DNA of 64,000 nt from Sequoia sempervirens (taxonomy: Eukaryota > Streptophyta > Pinopsida > Cupressales > Cupressaceae): assembly GCA_007258455.2 (NCBI GenBank), contig VDFB02296781.1, positions 62,001 to 126,000 of the forward strand. Direction: 5' to 3'. This document shows positions 12,801 through 25,014 of this stretch, piece after piece. The notes beneath the pieces were generated by a model. That model did no database searches. It was not told where the DNA came from and was given only the letters and a program-made list of their open reading frames with translations. Every line of letters starts with the position of its first letter. The stretch's first letter is position 1. The position numbers and the translations under genes were made by a program.

Positions 12801-15455
12801 CAAACATAAAAAGGTGACTACCTCCACAAACTCACATAGTCTAACCATTAAATATGCAAACCATTGTCTCTATTTCTCTACTTGGAAATTCATTCTCTTG
12901 ACTTCATTTTACTTTTCTAACACTATTTTTCATTGAGCTCTCCAATATCATATATCTCTAAGATGATATCAGTTGTTAGAATACATTTATGAAATTTTAT
13001 TAACAGTGACTATCTTTGTTGTTATTCACCTTGTACCACATTCACAACACCACCATGAATGTAAATTCCCTCTAGCAACTCTGAGATCATAAGCTATTGC
13101 AACCCTATGATAACAATGGACTGTGACTAAGATATTACGCTATGCATGATATTTGGTTATCATTTTACTATGCTTTCAATAGGGAATACATCATTTCACT
13201 ATTAAACATTTTCATTACTTCCTTCAACTCAAAGCTCACTATTTTAGACTTAACACCATTGTCTTACATTTTATGAATCTCAAAATACTTCCCATACCTA
13301 TTCACTTAAAACAATGAACCCATGTCTCATAATATTTTTTTTTGGCATGACTGTCTTTCATGCATTTGAAGGCCTAGAACCCAGTTCACATGATGCTCAA
13401 ATTTCTTGGACAGTCACACTCATTTTCTTGTCACTATAACCTTTATGTTTATAACCTTGACATGAATTCCCTTTCACTTTAATGAAATGACCTACACTTT
13501 GGAACTTACTCATCACTATGATTGTCTTTAGTTTTTTCCTTTATGGCATTGCTCCTTCACTTAATTCACCATGTTGCTCTAAAATTTCATAGCTCCCTAG
13601 GGTCTCATGCATTCATGATTCTTGTCTTAATGAATAACCTTCCATCAAATCCACTGGTATATTCTCTTGTTAGGTTTTCATTCTTTCTAATAAAATCCAT
13701 ATCAATTCATAAAGAATATTGTCATAAACAAAACAACAATGGCAACAAAACCCTTACACTACCAATAATAGTTTTATCCCAGAATGGCCTAGAGACCTTG
13801 GTCTTTGGAATATCACAAACCCCAAAAAATACTTGCACTATCTTCATAAACTTCATAAGTATCATAATCTTGAAATCATTTCAAAGAGATAAACCCTTCA
13901 TTGATGAGGGTTTCATAATTTTCTCAGTGCAATGATTGGAATTAATGCCTTGGTTGATAAAAATCCCTTGGAAGTAGATTTTATAGAACACTATGAATTT
14001 TCTTTTATGTATTCCTCACAATCTACTCAACATGCTCTTGTGACTATCATTCTTCTTTCCATAAATTGTATTTTCAAATGTCACTATCTTTCAATGAATT
14101 GTTGCCCCATAAAAATGATGATTGAATTGTCCTTGAAGATGAATACCTACCCTCTTTATTGCATGAGGATTATGCTTCTAACATTCAAGACTACTATCCA
14201 TCATGCATGAATGATTTCCCACCTTGTATGAGCCACTATGGTCTTCTCCAAGTGACAAAATTTTATTTTCCACAAACTTGCTACCTTCTAATGAACCTTG
14301 CAAATAAAGGGTTTAAAGGAAATGATACCCAAAAAACATACAAATCTGCCCATTGAACGAGAATAATACTAATGGAACCTCATCATGTAACAAAAAAACA
14401 CAATCCCCAATGCAAATACATTTCCTTTTGTTTCATTTATTAAACCCTAGGCTCCAAAAATGAGTGATTTGAAACCACTATCCAAAGGCTACATTGCAAA
14501 GGTTTTTAACTCTAAAATATTTTATTGCATATTGTTGCCTCCATAATACATAAAACATGGCTATAAAGGGTGGCATTTCAAACTGAATATGCATATCAAT
14601 CACAAAAAGAAACCCTAGCCTGCATGTGTAAAGAAAAGAGCCTCCAACAATTGAAAAAAAAAAATCATATGCAATAATGAAGACAAGAGCTCTTCTCGTT
14701 TTCTTATGCAACTTAGAAATGCAAGAAAATAATTCTAGGATGATGGAAAAACACACAAAAAGGAAAAAGAGGCAACCAACCATGCAAATGAAGGTTGAAA
14801 ATGCTTAGAAAGGTTGTCATGAAGCTTCCTTGTGATCTTTGATGAGTGAAAGCCGAAGAACTACACAAAAACATTGCAACCTTCCTTTATAAAGTAGCAT
14901 ACAACAATAATGGCATCCACTTTGGAATATAGAAGCTGCAAACAAAGTTTCCCTTCTTAAAAAATGAATCTTTCCTTCAAGAGCATGAGTGTTTCTAGTA
15001 TTTTTTCCCAAAAACAAATGAAAACTCCTTGTATACATGGAGACCCAAGCAAGTTTCCCTCCTTTCTTCCAAAAATTAAAAAATTATCTTTATCTTGCTC
15101 ATATTCATGTGGATTTTGATGAAAAATGCCATTTAAAAGGATAAACTACCTTTTATAAAAATATCACCCCCTTTATTTTTGCAAAGTATATCCTAAGATT
15201 TAAAATCCTTATAAAACATAAAATGGGTTAAATTAAAGGAACTTTAATGTAAAACCATTCCCTATACAAACCTAGGGGCTTAATACCGAATGATTTAAAC
15301 TTGGGAAATGTTGAAAACTATGCAAAAAGGAAGAAATTTAGACACCCTAGGATAATAATGAAGATTTGAAAAATACAAAATAGGCTCATACCTTATTTGG
15401 ATTACATTTTCAGAAACATCATGAGGTGTTTTCTTGCTAAACATGAAAGAGTAGT
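9801..15455. other. 5.6 kb with no recognisable gene
   Basis: AT-rich, stop-filled sequence. ORFs of 137, 92 and 65 codons near 13.5-14.4 kb are leucine/isoleucine-rich low-quality frames with no motif. At 11620-11910 three diverged copies of an AAACTTGGGT...GAATGCA block recur about 115-135 bp apart. At 12300-12480 there are TTTCGACGA and TTAGACGAACG motifs resembling the subterminal motifs near 62.4-62.8 kb. The TTCTT(A/T)CC block of 11.05 kb recurs diverged at 14.03 kb. Probably old, unrecognised transposon sequence. Confidence 0.5.
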
Positions 15456-16221
15456 TGTTACCTGATTTTTAGCTTTGATTTGAAATCAAGTAACTTAGTA
15501 TTTATTCTTTTGGTGTTTTCATTGAAACATTTAAAAGATAAAACATATTCTACTAAGTTCATTAATATGCATAAAATATATTGTCAAGAATAGATTACAT
15601 TTTAATTCCAGTGTTGCAATTATAGATAGATAAGAAAAATAACCAAATTTGTATTGCAAATGTGATCTTTATTGATAATCATGAGTATAAATGTCCCTCA
15701 CAAGCCAAGGGACTAGCTATCCTAATGCTAGTAAAAAAGAAATCATATGCATATGGATAACAAAAGTAAATTGGATATAACATGAAAAGGGACACATCAT
15801 TTCCTGGTAGAATGACAAATCTTGTTGGTTTGGCCTCACATCATCTCAATCCTACTATGCTACTCTACTTCTGTTTGACACCCTCCTTGTTGATCCTAGG
15901 TTTCCTACTTTAGACTGAAACAGTGTTGTTGGGGAAATGAAGGATCCCTGATCAAAATTATATGTAAAACATCCATAAACATGTGATATAATGTCTACAA
16001 GCATTAAAATAGCAGCATGCCATAAGTGTCCCTAAAAAAAAGAAATGAGTGATCAAACACACCTATGATATGCTTTGTTTATCTAACTATTTGTTCCTTG
16101 TGTAGATTTAGGACAAGTTTTGTTATTGTTCTGATTCATCTAATTACAACATGTGGGGTAAATGTGGCTTCCACGAGGGTAGTGCTTAGCATGTTTCCCT
16201 CTGATGTTTTAAGAGGGAAAG

Positions 16222-18435
16222 GAAAATTAGCAACTTGATCAAATCAATGATATACATGCTATTAATGGATTAAATCAATATGGAATCACACTAGTTGGTC
16301 AACTTTCATTATCAAATTCAAAAGATGTAACACATAATTTGAGTTGTCAAGATTTCATGCTTCATCTTTTCATAGTGAATCAGTCATATGGATTCCATCA
16401 TGTCAAAAGGAAGGTACATTTTGTTGGACATGTCTTTCAATCATCTTAAGTGGATTCAATAACCATTTTACTAAAAGAATTAAATGGTTTCAGAGAAGCA
16501 TCAAGCTCAATTATAGATGCATCAAGTTCAATTATGCATCTCTTAAATAATGAAGGAGAAATCAAGGCATGCTTGAAGCCGTCATGAAGCATATGGGGAA
16601 ACAAGAAGTAACAATTCAAGGTACTGTCAAGTCCCTCTCACCTCAACCCTATTGGACAGCCACACATCACATAGGATGGTGAGCTTTCAGGTCACCAACA
16701 TAGGTGACATGTGTCTACCCACTAGGATTAAAGTGAGGAGATGGTGTTTATTCGTTGTACATGGTCAAAAGGACTAAAATGTTGTGGAAACTAGGTTACA
16801 AACATGTGGGACAACAAGCAACTATGATGGAAACCATGAAGATTGGGGAAGTCCTAAAGGAGAATACATGCTACATTTCATAGTGATACAACAAGAATGA
16901 TCTACATTAAAAGGACAACAAGAATCAATGGGAAATAACAACCTTGTGTGCCAAGAGTCAATGACAAAGTAAAGAAAAGAATATGGTGAAAGACACAAAA
17001 AGTCTACATGAGCCAAAGGAATCATACAATGAACAACATGGAAGAAAATCACTTCACAATATCAATAGACTTGAAGCAACAATGAACTTTCATGGAGAAA
17101 TCATGGATGATGAATGAAGTACATGACCAAGTCATCTTATCAAGGTGTTTTCCCAGGATGCAAAAATCTAAAGGTTAAAAGGGACAGATGGTAGCCACAT
17201 TAAGAGCAACCAAGTGAAGGTATGTTGGGGAGCTTGTAGGATGTTTGGTTTTTCCCTCTGTTGGATACTATTAGAAGCATATATTAATTACACAAACACT
17301 ATCTATGTCCCACATATTTATCATTTTGGAAGCTTTAACAACCTTGCAAAGATAATACCTCGGTTATGTCACATAGAACAACATTATAAAGTAGTAGTCA
17401 AGGTTACCATGAATGAAAATTGTGACACTATATCACATGAAAATGGATGAAGGCAGCGTTTACATAATGGCACAGTAGTATTCACAGAAGGATCCAAGAG
17501 CAATAATGATAAGGATACCAAGGGTAAGGAGAAGCCTCAAATGCATATGAAGGAACAACCACTACAACCTACAAAATTGATATTCAAAATGCAGTGACAA
17601 CTAATGTTCCAATTACAAATAATGTTAACTCAATGCCAAGTGTAATTGAGATCTCTACTCATGACTAATGTTTCTTTATCTAAGGTTCCTATGGGTTGTG
17701 CTATTTGGCATCATCTATAGTTAAGATGTGTTTTTTGAGACAAAGGAATGCTACAAGAAACAAAAATTAGATTACAAACATACTGAGGTTGTCAAGTCTT
17801 TCCTAGAAAATAAAGACCTCAATCCATTTGGGAGAGTGTATTTGAGTGCAATAATAGAGTTTTTTTTCAAAATAAACAAATTCAAACTAAAAGCATTGAG
17901 GGAAGCCAACTATGATACAACAACGCATACATTTTAAATTCACCAAGATAATGACAGCCTTGAAGATAGTGACAAAATATAGACATCCATTTGATTTCTT
18001 TGAGATAATTATTTATCACTATGAACAAATGACAAAAAATTATTTCAAGAACTCATAATATGAGATTTTTTCCATCCTAGGATATCAAGGTTGAGCTTTC
18101 ATTAGATATTCATTAGAGTGCTTATAAAGTATAGCAATGGATAATCATTCAAAAAATAGAAAGTTTGTAAGCATAATTAATAAATGTGACAATGTGATCG
18201 CCAGTGATCTTGCAGAGAACAATTGAAGTTCCTAATCACATAGAGAATCTCCTAGCATACTTTATTAACCTTCAATGTGGAATCATATTGGAGATGACAG
18301 TCGAGGAAAGTAGAAGGAATGGAAAACAGGTATCAAACATGGTAGTGTTGTGAGAGTTCTAGAAGGAAAGGAGTGGTTGTCCTCTTATCTTTGCCTAATA
18401 AAAGACAATCATAATGTGCAATGGGGTTTATGATG
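16222..18435 (+). pseudogene. Unrecognised coding remnant inside the E1 5' LTR
   Basis: Several plus-strand stretches read like real protein despite stops and frame changes. One runs from about 16222 to 16451, free of stops for some 75 codons, and continues after one stop through a Ser-rich IIDASSSIMHLLNNEGEI segment to about 16590. A second, at 17725-18060, contains HTEVVKSFLENKDLNPFG, then a frame shift at 17936, then a segment with PFDFFEIIIYHYEQMTKNYF. Further fragments run to about 18435. Amino-acid composition is balanced and unlike neighbouring noncoding ORFs. I do not recognise the family. It could be an extra retrotransposon ORF, a captured host gene, or an older element that the LTR absorbed. 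Confidence 0.45.
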
Positions 18436-20461
18436 AGATGCAAAATATAAAAGAAAGGAAGGGTTTTTCTTTTACACATGACAAAACCCATATGGGTTTG
18501 ATCAAAATCTGCAAATTACAAGAGTTTCAAGGAAGTATGAATGGAGGCTATTCTGCAGAAAATACTATTTTCAAAACCCTATTTCTTTTCATGGTCACGA
18601 CCAAAAGTTCAATTCTATTACAAAAGCAATGAAACACAGCTGAATATTTTTTCTAGAAATTGTAAACACAAAGTTTTGAAAGGAATGGAATGTAGTTTGT
18701 TCTACAAAAAGATATAAATGACAAATGGAGAAAACCTAGATCATCTTCTATAGTTGTGACCAAAGGAAAAATTTCTTCTCACAAAACAATGAATACATTG
18801 GGTTTCTTCGTTTAACTTCAAATGAGGAAGAAAATAAACATTGTTGTTTTATTTTCAAGATTGGAGGCTCAGAACAAGCTATTTTTAATTCTCAAAAAAT
18901 TAGATGATATGGGTCAATTGAAGGCTTATCTAAAAGTTTGGATCTTTTCTTTTTCAATATTCAAGCTTTTTTTTTTGCATAGAGCCTTCATTAGAGCTTG
19001 GGAAAAACCCTCATGGTAGCTGAAACAAGATGAGTAAACACAAAAAAAGAAAAGTGAAACAAAATTGGTCAAAGATATGCTTATGGTCATGGCTTTTGCC
19101 CATAAATGGCCTTCAAAAAATGGAAAAAATATAGATTTTGTACACAAAAGACCAATTACATGTCGTTTCCTATGGTTTTCATTAGGAAATTAGCCAAAAA
19201 AACCAGAGTAATTCATGTTTCTAGAGCTTTCATCAAACCTTCATGGCAGCAGAATCTTCTTCCAGAAGGCTCGTATCAAAATGAAATGGGTTTCTTTTGC
19301 TTTTCCCATTATTTTGTTTGGGGTTTTAACCCTACATTGTAGGCCGATGGGAACTTTTCCCATTTTAAAAAAAAATGAAACACATTTTAATGTGTAGTGT
19401 GGGCCAAGAGGTGAGGTTTACAACTTAGGAAAATTTTGCCTTATATTTCATATTGAATCTATGTCTTGCTTTTAAAATGTGCCAAGTCCCTAATCATATG
19501 CCTTTGATATTTAATCATATGGTGCCTTGAGGATTTAGGTTATGCCTTCCAAAGTTTTTGGAGTTGTGACTTTGACAGTTTTGGAGAGAAATGTGCTATT
19601 TTGGAGGCAGTTTTGTCACAATTTTGGTGTGACTATGGTCTTGGATTGACCTTGGACCATTGGGAGGACTTTTTGGAGTGATATTAGAAGGTTCTTTTTT
19701 GGCCTCAGTGCTACATTTGACTAGAACCTTCTAGATGGACATGTGTGAGAGGAGTTGGTTGTTTTTTTTGCTTAAGTAACTTCAAATAGTGTTTTTGGAG
19801 TTAATTCTTTCTTTCTAGCAAATTGATAGCTTGGTTTTGGAGTTATTTTTTAGTAGGAGCAGTATTGTAACTTATATGGAATTATGATACAATGAGTACT
19901 TTGAATCAATAAAATAGAACATTTACCTTATTATTTCATGTTTTATGGTGTGTTGATTAGTGATTGATCAATTTTTTTGTGAAATTTACCTTTCCTTGCA
20001 ATCTTGTCTCATGTTTAAGCATCTATTTAGGAGAAAATGCATTGTTACAGGTTTTAAGTTGTGTTAGTTAATCCAAGTGTTGTTAGTTGTGAGATTTTGT
20101 TTTCCTTCTAAGAGTCTTGTTTAGAAACCTCCTTATAAATTACTTATGTGAAATGCATGTGAAAATGAGTTGTGTGAACAAGGTTTTATGACATTGTTTT
20201 GAATGTAATAGGCTATTTATAGGTATTAGTCAATTTTTGGTGTATCACTTTAGGCAGTTTCAAATAAATGTTCATTTTTATGCATCTTCTACCCTTTTTC
20301 TTCAAAAATCATTAGTTAGGTGGCATCAAAAGGGGATCCAACCCATAATGTGGATGCCTTCTTTTGAATAGGACACCCACAACCTAAAAGCAGTTCCATG
20401 TTACATCCAAACTTGCTGAGTTCTTTCACGGCTTGGCATCAAGGGTGTAGACTTGGATCAA
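18436..20461. other. Distal part of E1 LTR, no gene seen
   Basis: T-rich noncoding sequence. AATAAA-like signals near 19908-19918 and TATA-like stretches are compatible with LTR transcription signals, but nothing decides a start or end site. The short ORFs near 19.0-19.4 kb show no motif. Confidence 0.5.
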
Positions 20462-20466
20462 TAACA

Positions 20467-20490
20467 ATTTTGGCATGCCCGGTGGGACAC
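20467..20490 (+). promoter_or_regulatory. Primer-binding-site-type block of E1
   Basis: ATTTTGGCATGCCCGGTGGG lies immediately after the inferred LTR end. A TGGC...GGTGGGAC block directly downstream of the 5' LTR is characteristic of plant Tat-like gypsy elements, where a tRNA 3' end primes reverse transcription. I do not assign the tRNA. Confidence 0.6.
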
Positions 20491-20637
20491 TTCTAATCAG
20501 TTCAGATTACAAAAATACATCTGTCTGTTGGTATTGATATGCAGCCAACAATTTTTTAGCCTTTAAGAGGTCACATAAGCATATTTGGTGACTTTGAATG
20601 TGGAAGTTAGCAGTAGATCAATGTTGTAATGTAACAC

Positions 20638-22050
20638 ATGAAAAAGATTCAAACAAGGGGAAACTCTATCCCATTTGATTATTTGCAACTTTCACCACCT
20701 CGAAGGAGAGTTAGACCAACAAAGAAAGATGTTGTTTCATCAAGAAAAACATCTTCAACTCCACCTATAGTGAGAGTTTCAAGTCTTGTAAGGCAACAAA
20801 CCTTGGTGCCAAATATGGTTGTTCCAAGGAATTAACTTTTGTCACTTTTAATGGAGGCAGCTCATTGCAATTGATTCAACATGATGATATTCCCATGGCT
20901 TCCCTTAAAAGTGTACCCATATTTTCTCAGGTGAATATCATACCACACCAGTTGAACACATTAAGGATATTTCCAATCTGTGTTTGGTGCATCATATAAT
21001 TGAAAAAAATGTTGCTTTGAGGATGCTAACAACATCATTTAGAGGGAAAGCACTCCAATGGTTTAGGAGTTTAGCAGTTAATTCCATTAGAACATGGAAT
21101 GAGTTGGGAGAGGTATTATGCAATAAATTTGAGGACAAGTATGACAACTTGTCATTAGTGGAGCAATTGACCCACATCAAAAGGGCTCCTTATGAATGAA
21201 TAACAGACTTCAATTTCTGTTTTCAAATAATGTGGGCTAAAATTGTAGAAACCACAAGGCCTCCAACTGAGTATGCATTCCTTTATTTTTTGAGGGCTCA
21301 AATAGTGAGGTTGTTGTTTTGATATAGTCAATTAGTGGAAATACCTTACCAATAGCTTATGATATAATCGTAGGGGCTGAAAACAACCTCATACAAGCTG
21401 GAAGGATTTCCCCTAGGCCTCTTATGCCCTTTTTCCCTGATATACAAAATCCTACAACTTTTCCAACACCTCAAATAGCCACTTTACTAATTGTTGTTAG
21501 CCAAGAAGTTGTTGTCCAAGGACCATCTCAAGAGTTACAAGAGATAAAAATCAGCTAACAGAAGATTGAGAATCTACTTTAGACTTTTGGAAATGAACTT
21601 GTGAGTATTTAAAAGCAACAGTTCCAAGGTTTCAAGCCTTGGAAGCCTCAAAATCAAGGTCAAAGTCATCCATTTCAAGCTAACAAGAAGCCATATCAAG
21701 GAAAATTTGAAGGTGCAAAGCAAAATTTGAATCCAAGGCCTTTTCATCTATATAATCCAATTTCAATCAGTGGAACCACAGATATGGTACATGTTAAAAA
21801 TAACCTTGCAACAAAATATGAGTGGTGTTATCCTTGCAACCAAGCCCATAATCAAAATACATGTTTAAATCGTGTCATCAATAAAGAATTGATGGTTCAA
21901 AATGTTTCAGGTGTGCAAGACGTGTCTAATGGTGAATTTTCCCAACAACAAGAGCTCCTTGCAAGTGACACAACCCTCCTGAATTGGAAAGGAGAGGACT
22001 TTTGTGGAGTAAAAAGTGATAGCTCTCCAATAGCAGCCAACACCTAATCC
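20638..22050 (+). pseudogene. E1 gag (capsid/nucleocapsid)
   Basis: Structural protein of the retrotransposon particle, starting at an ATG 150 bp after the primer-binding block. The retrotransposon-gag core is visible at 20984-21340 (ALRMLTTSFRGKALQWFRSL, then NELGEVLCNKFEDKY and IKRAPYE). A nucleocapsid-like zinc knuckle follows at 21820-21865 as C-X2-C-X3-H-X4-C (WCYPCNQAHNQNTC), one residue shorter than the classical CX2CX4HX4C form. Several stops interrupt the frame, the first TAA at 20833. Confidence 0.85.
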
Positions 22051-22350
22051 AAAAAGAGAGATTTCAAGATTGGAAAAGCAACAAATAAATATGAGGAAGT
22101 TGTTGGACCTTCCAATCCTCAAGTAACACACATCTTGCAACTAAATTCCCAAGGCATCGATGGTGGACAACTTGGGAACCAACCCCAACCAACCCACTTG
22201 CAAACAAACCCTATTGTTGTAAGGACCCATCCAAAGGTAAACATTGTTGCACCCTTCAACATCATCGAATCTAGGAAAAAATTGAATGTCAATATGTCAA
22301 TGTGGGATTCTTTATCTATTCTTGGTCACAAGGACTTGTTGTAATCTTCC
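22051..22350 (+). pseudogene. E1 gag-protease linker
   Basis: Continues the gag-pol reading with polar, Asn/Gln/Pro-rich sequence (for example LGNQPQPTHLQTNP) and ends with an in-frame stop at 22342-22344 just before the protease. No domain. Confidence 0.5.
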
Positions 22351-22890
22351 TTGGCTGATTTAGGTGTTTCCAATTATGTGCCAATAGGTCAAGTCACGGT
22401 TGTCTTGACAAATGCACCTCAAAAAAACAATAAGAAACCAAGTAAGGATGTTAAACCTCCCCAATTTTATGTGTCTCTGATAATAGGGGATAAGTTAGTT
22501 CATAATTTCATGGTATATACAGGGGCAAGTAGTTGTGTTATGCCCAAACAAATTGCAAATAAGTTAGGACTAAAATATCAACCTCTTGAGAAAGGATTTG
22601 TCCAACCTGATGGGATAGCCATTAACATCGTAGGTGTTATCAAAGGTTTAAGCTTTACCTTACATGCCTGCCCCAATTTTTCCATTCCCCAAGACATTTT
22701 AGTCATTGAATTAAAACATCATTGTGTGTTATGTTTGTCAAGGGACTTCACTGCCAAGATAGGAGGTTATTTGTCATTAGATTGGTCCCACATGGTATTC
22801 AAAATGAGATATGGGACTAAAGTGGTCATTAAATCTGGGTTACTTGCTAAAGATCACATTGAACCATATATCCCAAGTGTTGTTAATGTT
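22351..22890 (+). pseudogene. E1 aspartic protease
   Basis: Retropepsin-type protease that would mature the polyprotein. FYVSLIIGDKLVHNFMVYTG is followed by ASSCVMPKQIANKLGL. The active-site triplet expected as D-T-G reads Y-T-G, so the catalytic aspartate is lost. The flap/second-half region with ILVIELKHHCVLCLSRDFTA follows. The frame slips near 22890, where the RNase H frame takes over with only a short overlap. Confidence 0.85.
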
Positions 22891-22892
22891 AA

Positions 22893-23540
22893 TTGTGTTT
22901 TTTTTACGATGATGAACTTGTTGTTACTCAAGAACTGCAAGAAAAAAGCATACCACACATGCTTTTAAATGAGTGGGTAGCAGAAAATATCATTGAAATC
23001 CCAAATGATAATATAGAGGAGACTAGTTTGGGTGTCTATGTGCTACACGAACCTGATTCAGTGATCCCAAACCTCAAAAATAAGGTGGAACAACAAGGCG
23101 AAGTATGGAAGATGTTTGATGGTTCCAGAAGCAAGAACGGTGCTGGTGGGGGTACAATTCTTGTGTCCCCACAAGGTGACAAATATTACTCAGCCTTTAG
23201 ATTTTCTTTCTCTTGTACTACCAACACATTTGAATATGAAGGTCTAATTCAAGGATTAGAATGGGCACAAAAAAGAGGGATTGGCTGCTTGCAAGTCTAT
23301 GGTGATAGTGAACTGATCGTGAATTAGGTAAGAGGTCTGCATGTTACTAAAAATGATGTCTTAAAATCCTACAAACATAGGGTGTGGGATATGATAGAAG
23401 TGTTTGACGCTTTCAACCTGGTTTCTATTCCTAGGGATCATAATGGACATATAGATAAATTAGCTACAATAGGTGCTCAGGTTGATATTCCAAGTGAAAT
23501 TAGGAAAGAAAAATTGCAACCATGTATGTTAAAATAGTTA
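22893..23540 (+). pseudogene. E1 archaeal-type second RNase H, upstream of RT
   Basis: A linker (22893-23100) leads into an RNase H fold: MFDGSRSKNGAGGG (first Asp), TFEYEGLIQGLEWAQ (Glu), VYGDSELIVN (second Asp), then after a TAG at 23325 the tail continues to SIPRDHNGHIDKLATIGAQ at about 23430-23480 (fourth Asp candidate). It resembles the extra archaeal-like RNase H known from Tat-group elements, which degrades RNA in RNA/DNA hybrids. The catalytic acids are kept, in contrast to the RT-linked RNase H. Its position before the RT is noteworthy (see findings). Confidence 0.8.
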
Positions 23541-24589
23541 TTAGACCTTCTATTATGGATAATAGCATTCATTGACAAGTCTTTGAGAGTGATGAATAGG
23601 TCTTGAGCTTTATGCTGCAAGAAGATTGCAACAGTGAATCAAGACAAGATCAAACAAAAATATGATGATTAGATCATCCAATTAAGGTCTAACAAGTTTC
23701 CCAAGGGTCTAATCACCTTGGAATCCATTTTCAGCACCGATGACCAGTTGAAAAAGAGTAAGACTAGCATGTAGGTCAAAGAAGAACATTATGAGGAGCT
23801 TGAAATTTTCAAAGGTAAGCTTCTTAAAGTTGGTAAAATCTTTTCACATGTAGATAGGAAAGCTTTCATTGCTCTTTGTCAAGAGTTTCAAGATGTATTT
23901 GCATGGGAATATTCTGATTTGAAGGGTTTTGATCAACAAATTTCCCAACATACCATAGAGCTTGAGCCAAAATAAAAACCTGTTAGGAAAAAATAGAGGC
24001 CTTTAAACCCCAAACTTGAGCCTCTTATGGTCAAAGAGTTGACCAAGTTGATTGAGGGAGACATAATTTTTCAAATTAAACATACCTCACGGGTCTATAA
24101 TTTTTTCCCGATTAGAATGAAAAATGGTGAGATTAGGTTGTGTATTGAGTTTAGGGACCTCAATAGAGCCACATTAAAGGATCATTATTTGTTGCCCTCA
24201 ATGGAGTAGATTCTGCAAATTGTAGTTGGCTTAGAAAGATTCTCATTACTTGATGGTTATTCGAGATATAATCAAATCTTACTCAAAGAGGAAGATCAGT
24301 ACAAGACTACCTTGACCACAAAATGGGGCACCATGGCTTATAAAAGGATGCCATTTGGCCTGTCCAATGTTGGTGCCACATTTCAGAGGGAAATGGACCT
24401 AGAATTTCAAGGTTTGATTCATATACTTGTACTCATTTACCTTGATGATGTAACAGTATTTTAAAGAAGGCTGATGGACACCTTGCACATCTAAAGCAAG
24501 TATTTGAGAGGTGTAGGGAGTATGGTATATCCCTCAACCCCAAAAAATGTATCTTTGTTTTCCATGAAAGAAAGATTTTAAGACATATT
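23541..24589 (+). pseudogene. E1 reverse transcriptase
   Basis: Gypsy-type RT copying element RNA into DNA. Visible in order: EELEIFKGKLLKVGKIF, a FAWEYSDLKGFD segment, PLNPKLEPLMVKELTKLIEG, RLCIEFRDLNRATLKDHY, LERFSLLDGYSRYNQ, MAYKRMPFGLSNVGATFQRE and the catalytic YLDD at about 24440. The YxDD box is intact, but stops are frequent (for example TAG at 24208, TAA at 24462) and the fingers/palm junction has frame changes. Confidence 0.9.
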
Positions 24590-24976
24590 GTGTCAAAACA
24601 AGGGATCACCATTGATCCAAAAAGAGTAAGTGCCATTTTGGATCTGCCTTTACCCAACCATAAAAAGGGGTTGCAAATTTTTCTTGGGAGAATTAACTTT
24701 GTTAGAAGATTTATTCCTGATATTGCAAATCTTTTGAAATCACTAACTGCCATGTTAAAAAAGAATGCTAGTTTTAGCTGGACCAAAGAGGCCAAGCATA
24801 GTTTTGAAGTCATAAAGGAGGACTTATCAGTAGCTCCTACTTTGGTAAACCCGAACTTCTCAAAATATTTTATTTTATATGCTTTTGGTAGCATTGATAT
24901 CATTTCTGCAATGTTGGTACAACAGAATGATGTTGACTTAGAACAACCAATTTCTTTTTTTAGTCAACGTTTATAA
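24590..24976 (+). pseudogene. E1 RT thumb and truncated RT-linked RNase H
   Basis: TIDPKRVSAILDLPLPNHKK and GRINFVRRFIPDIANLLKSL are the connection/thumb. RNase H begins at ILYAFGSIDIISAMLVQQN and ends at FFSQRL with a stop. In catalytically active gypsy RNase H this strand reads TDAS; here the Asp is absent (AFGS). The remaining part of the domain is missing because the integrase N-terminal region starts only about 40 bp further on, implying an internal deletion. Confidence 0.85.
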
Positions 24977-25014
24977 GGGTTGAAAATAAAGAAAATACAG
25001 AAACAAAGGTTGTT

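Larger units (their letters stand above)
15456..20466 (+). repeat. E1 5' LTR (about 5.0 kb, inferred end)
   Basis: The start is fixed by the direct repeat with 26633-26939. The end is inferred from TAACA at 20462-20466, which mirrors the initial TGTTA, and from the primer-binding block that follows within 5 bp. Five kilobases is long but within the known range of Tat/Ogre-type LTRs. Because the 3' LTR is truncated after about 300 bp, the full length cannot be confirmed from this window. Unrecognised protein-like frames lie within it (separate entry). Confidence 0.65.

Noticed and set aside
13522..14356. Run of three plus-strand ORFs (137, 92, 65 codons)
   Set aside because: Hydrophobic low-quality composition, no domain, no conserved motif; treated as chance frames in AT-rich DNA.
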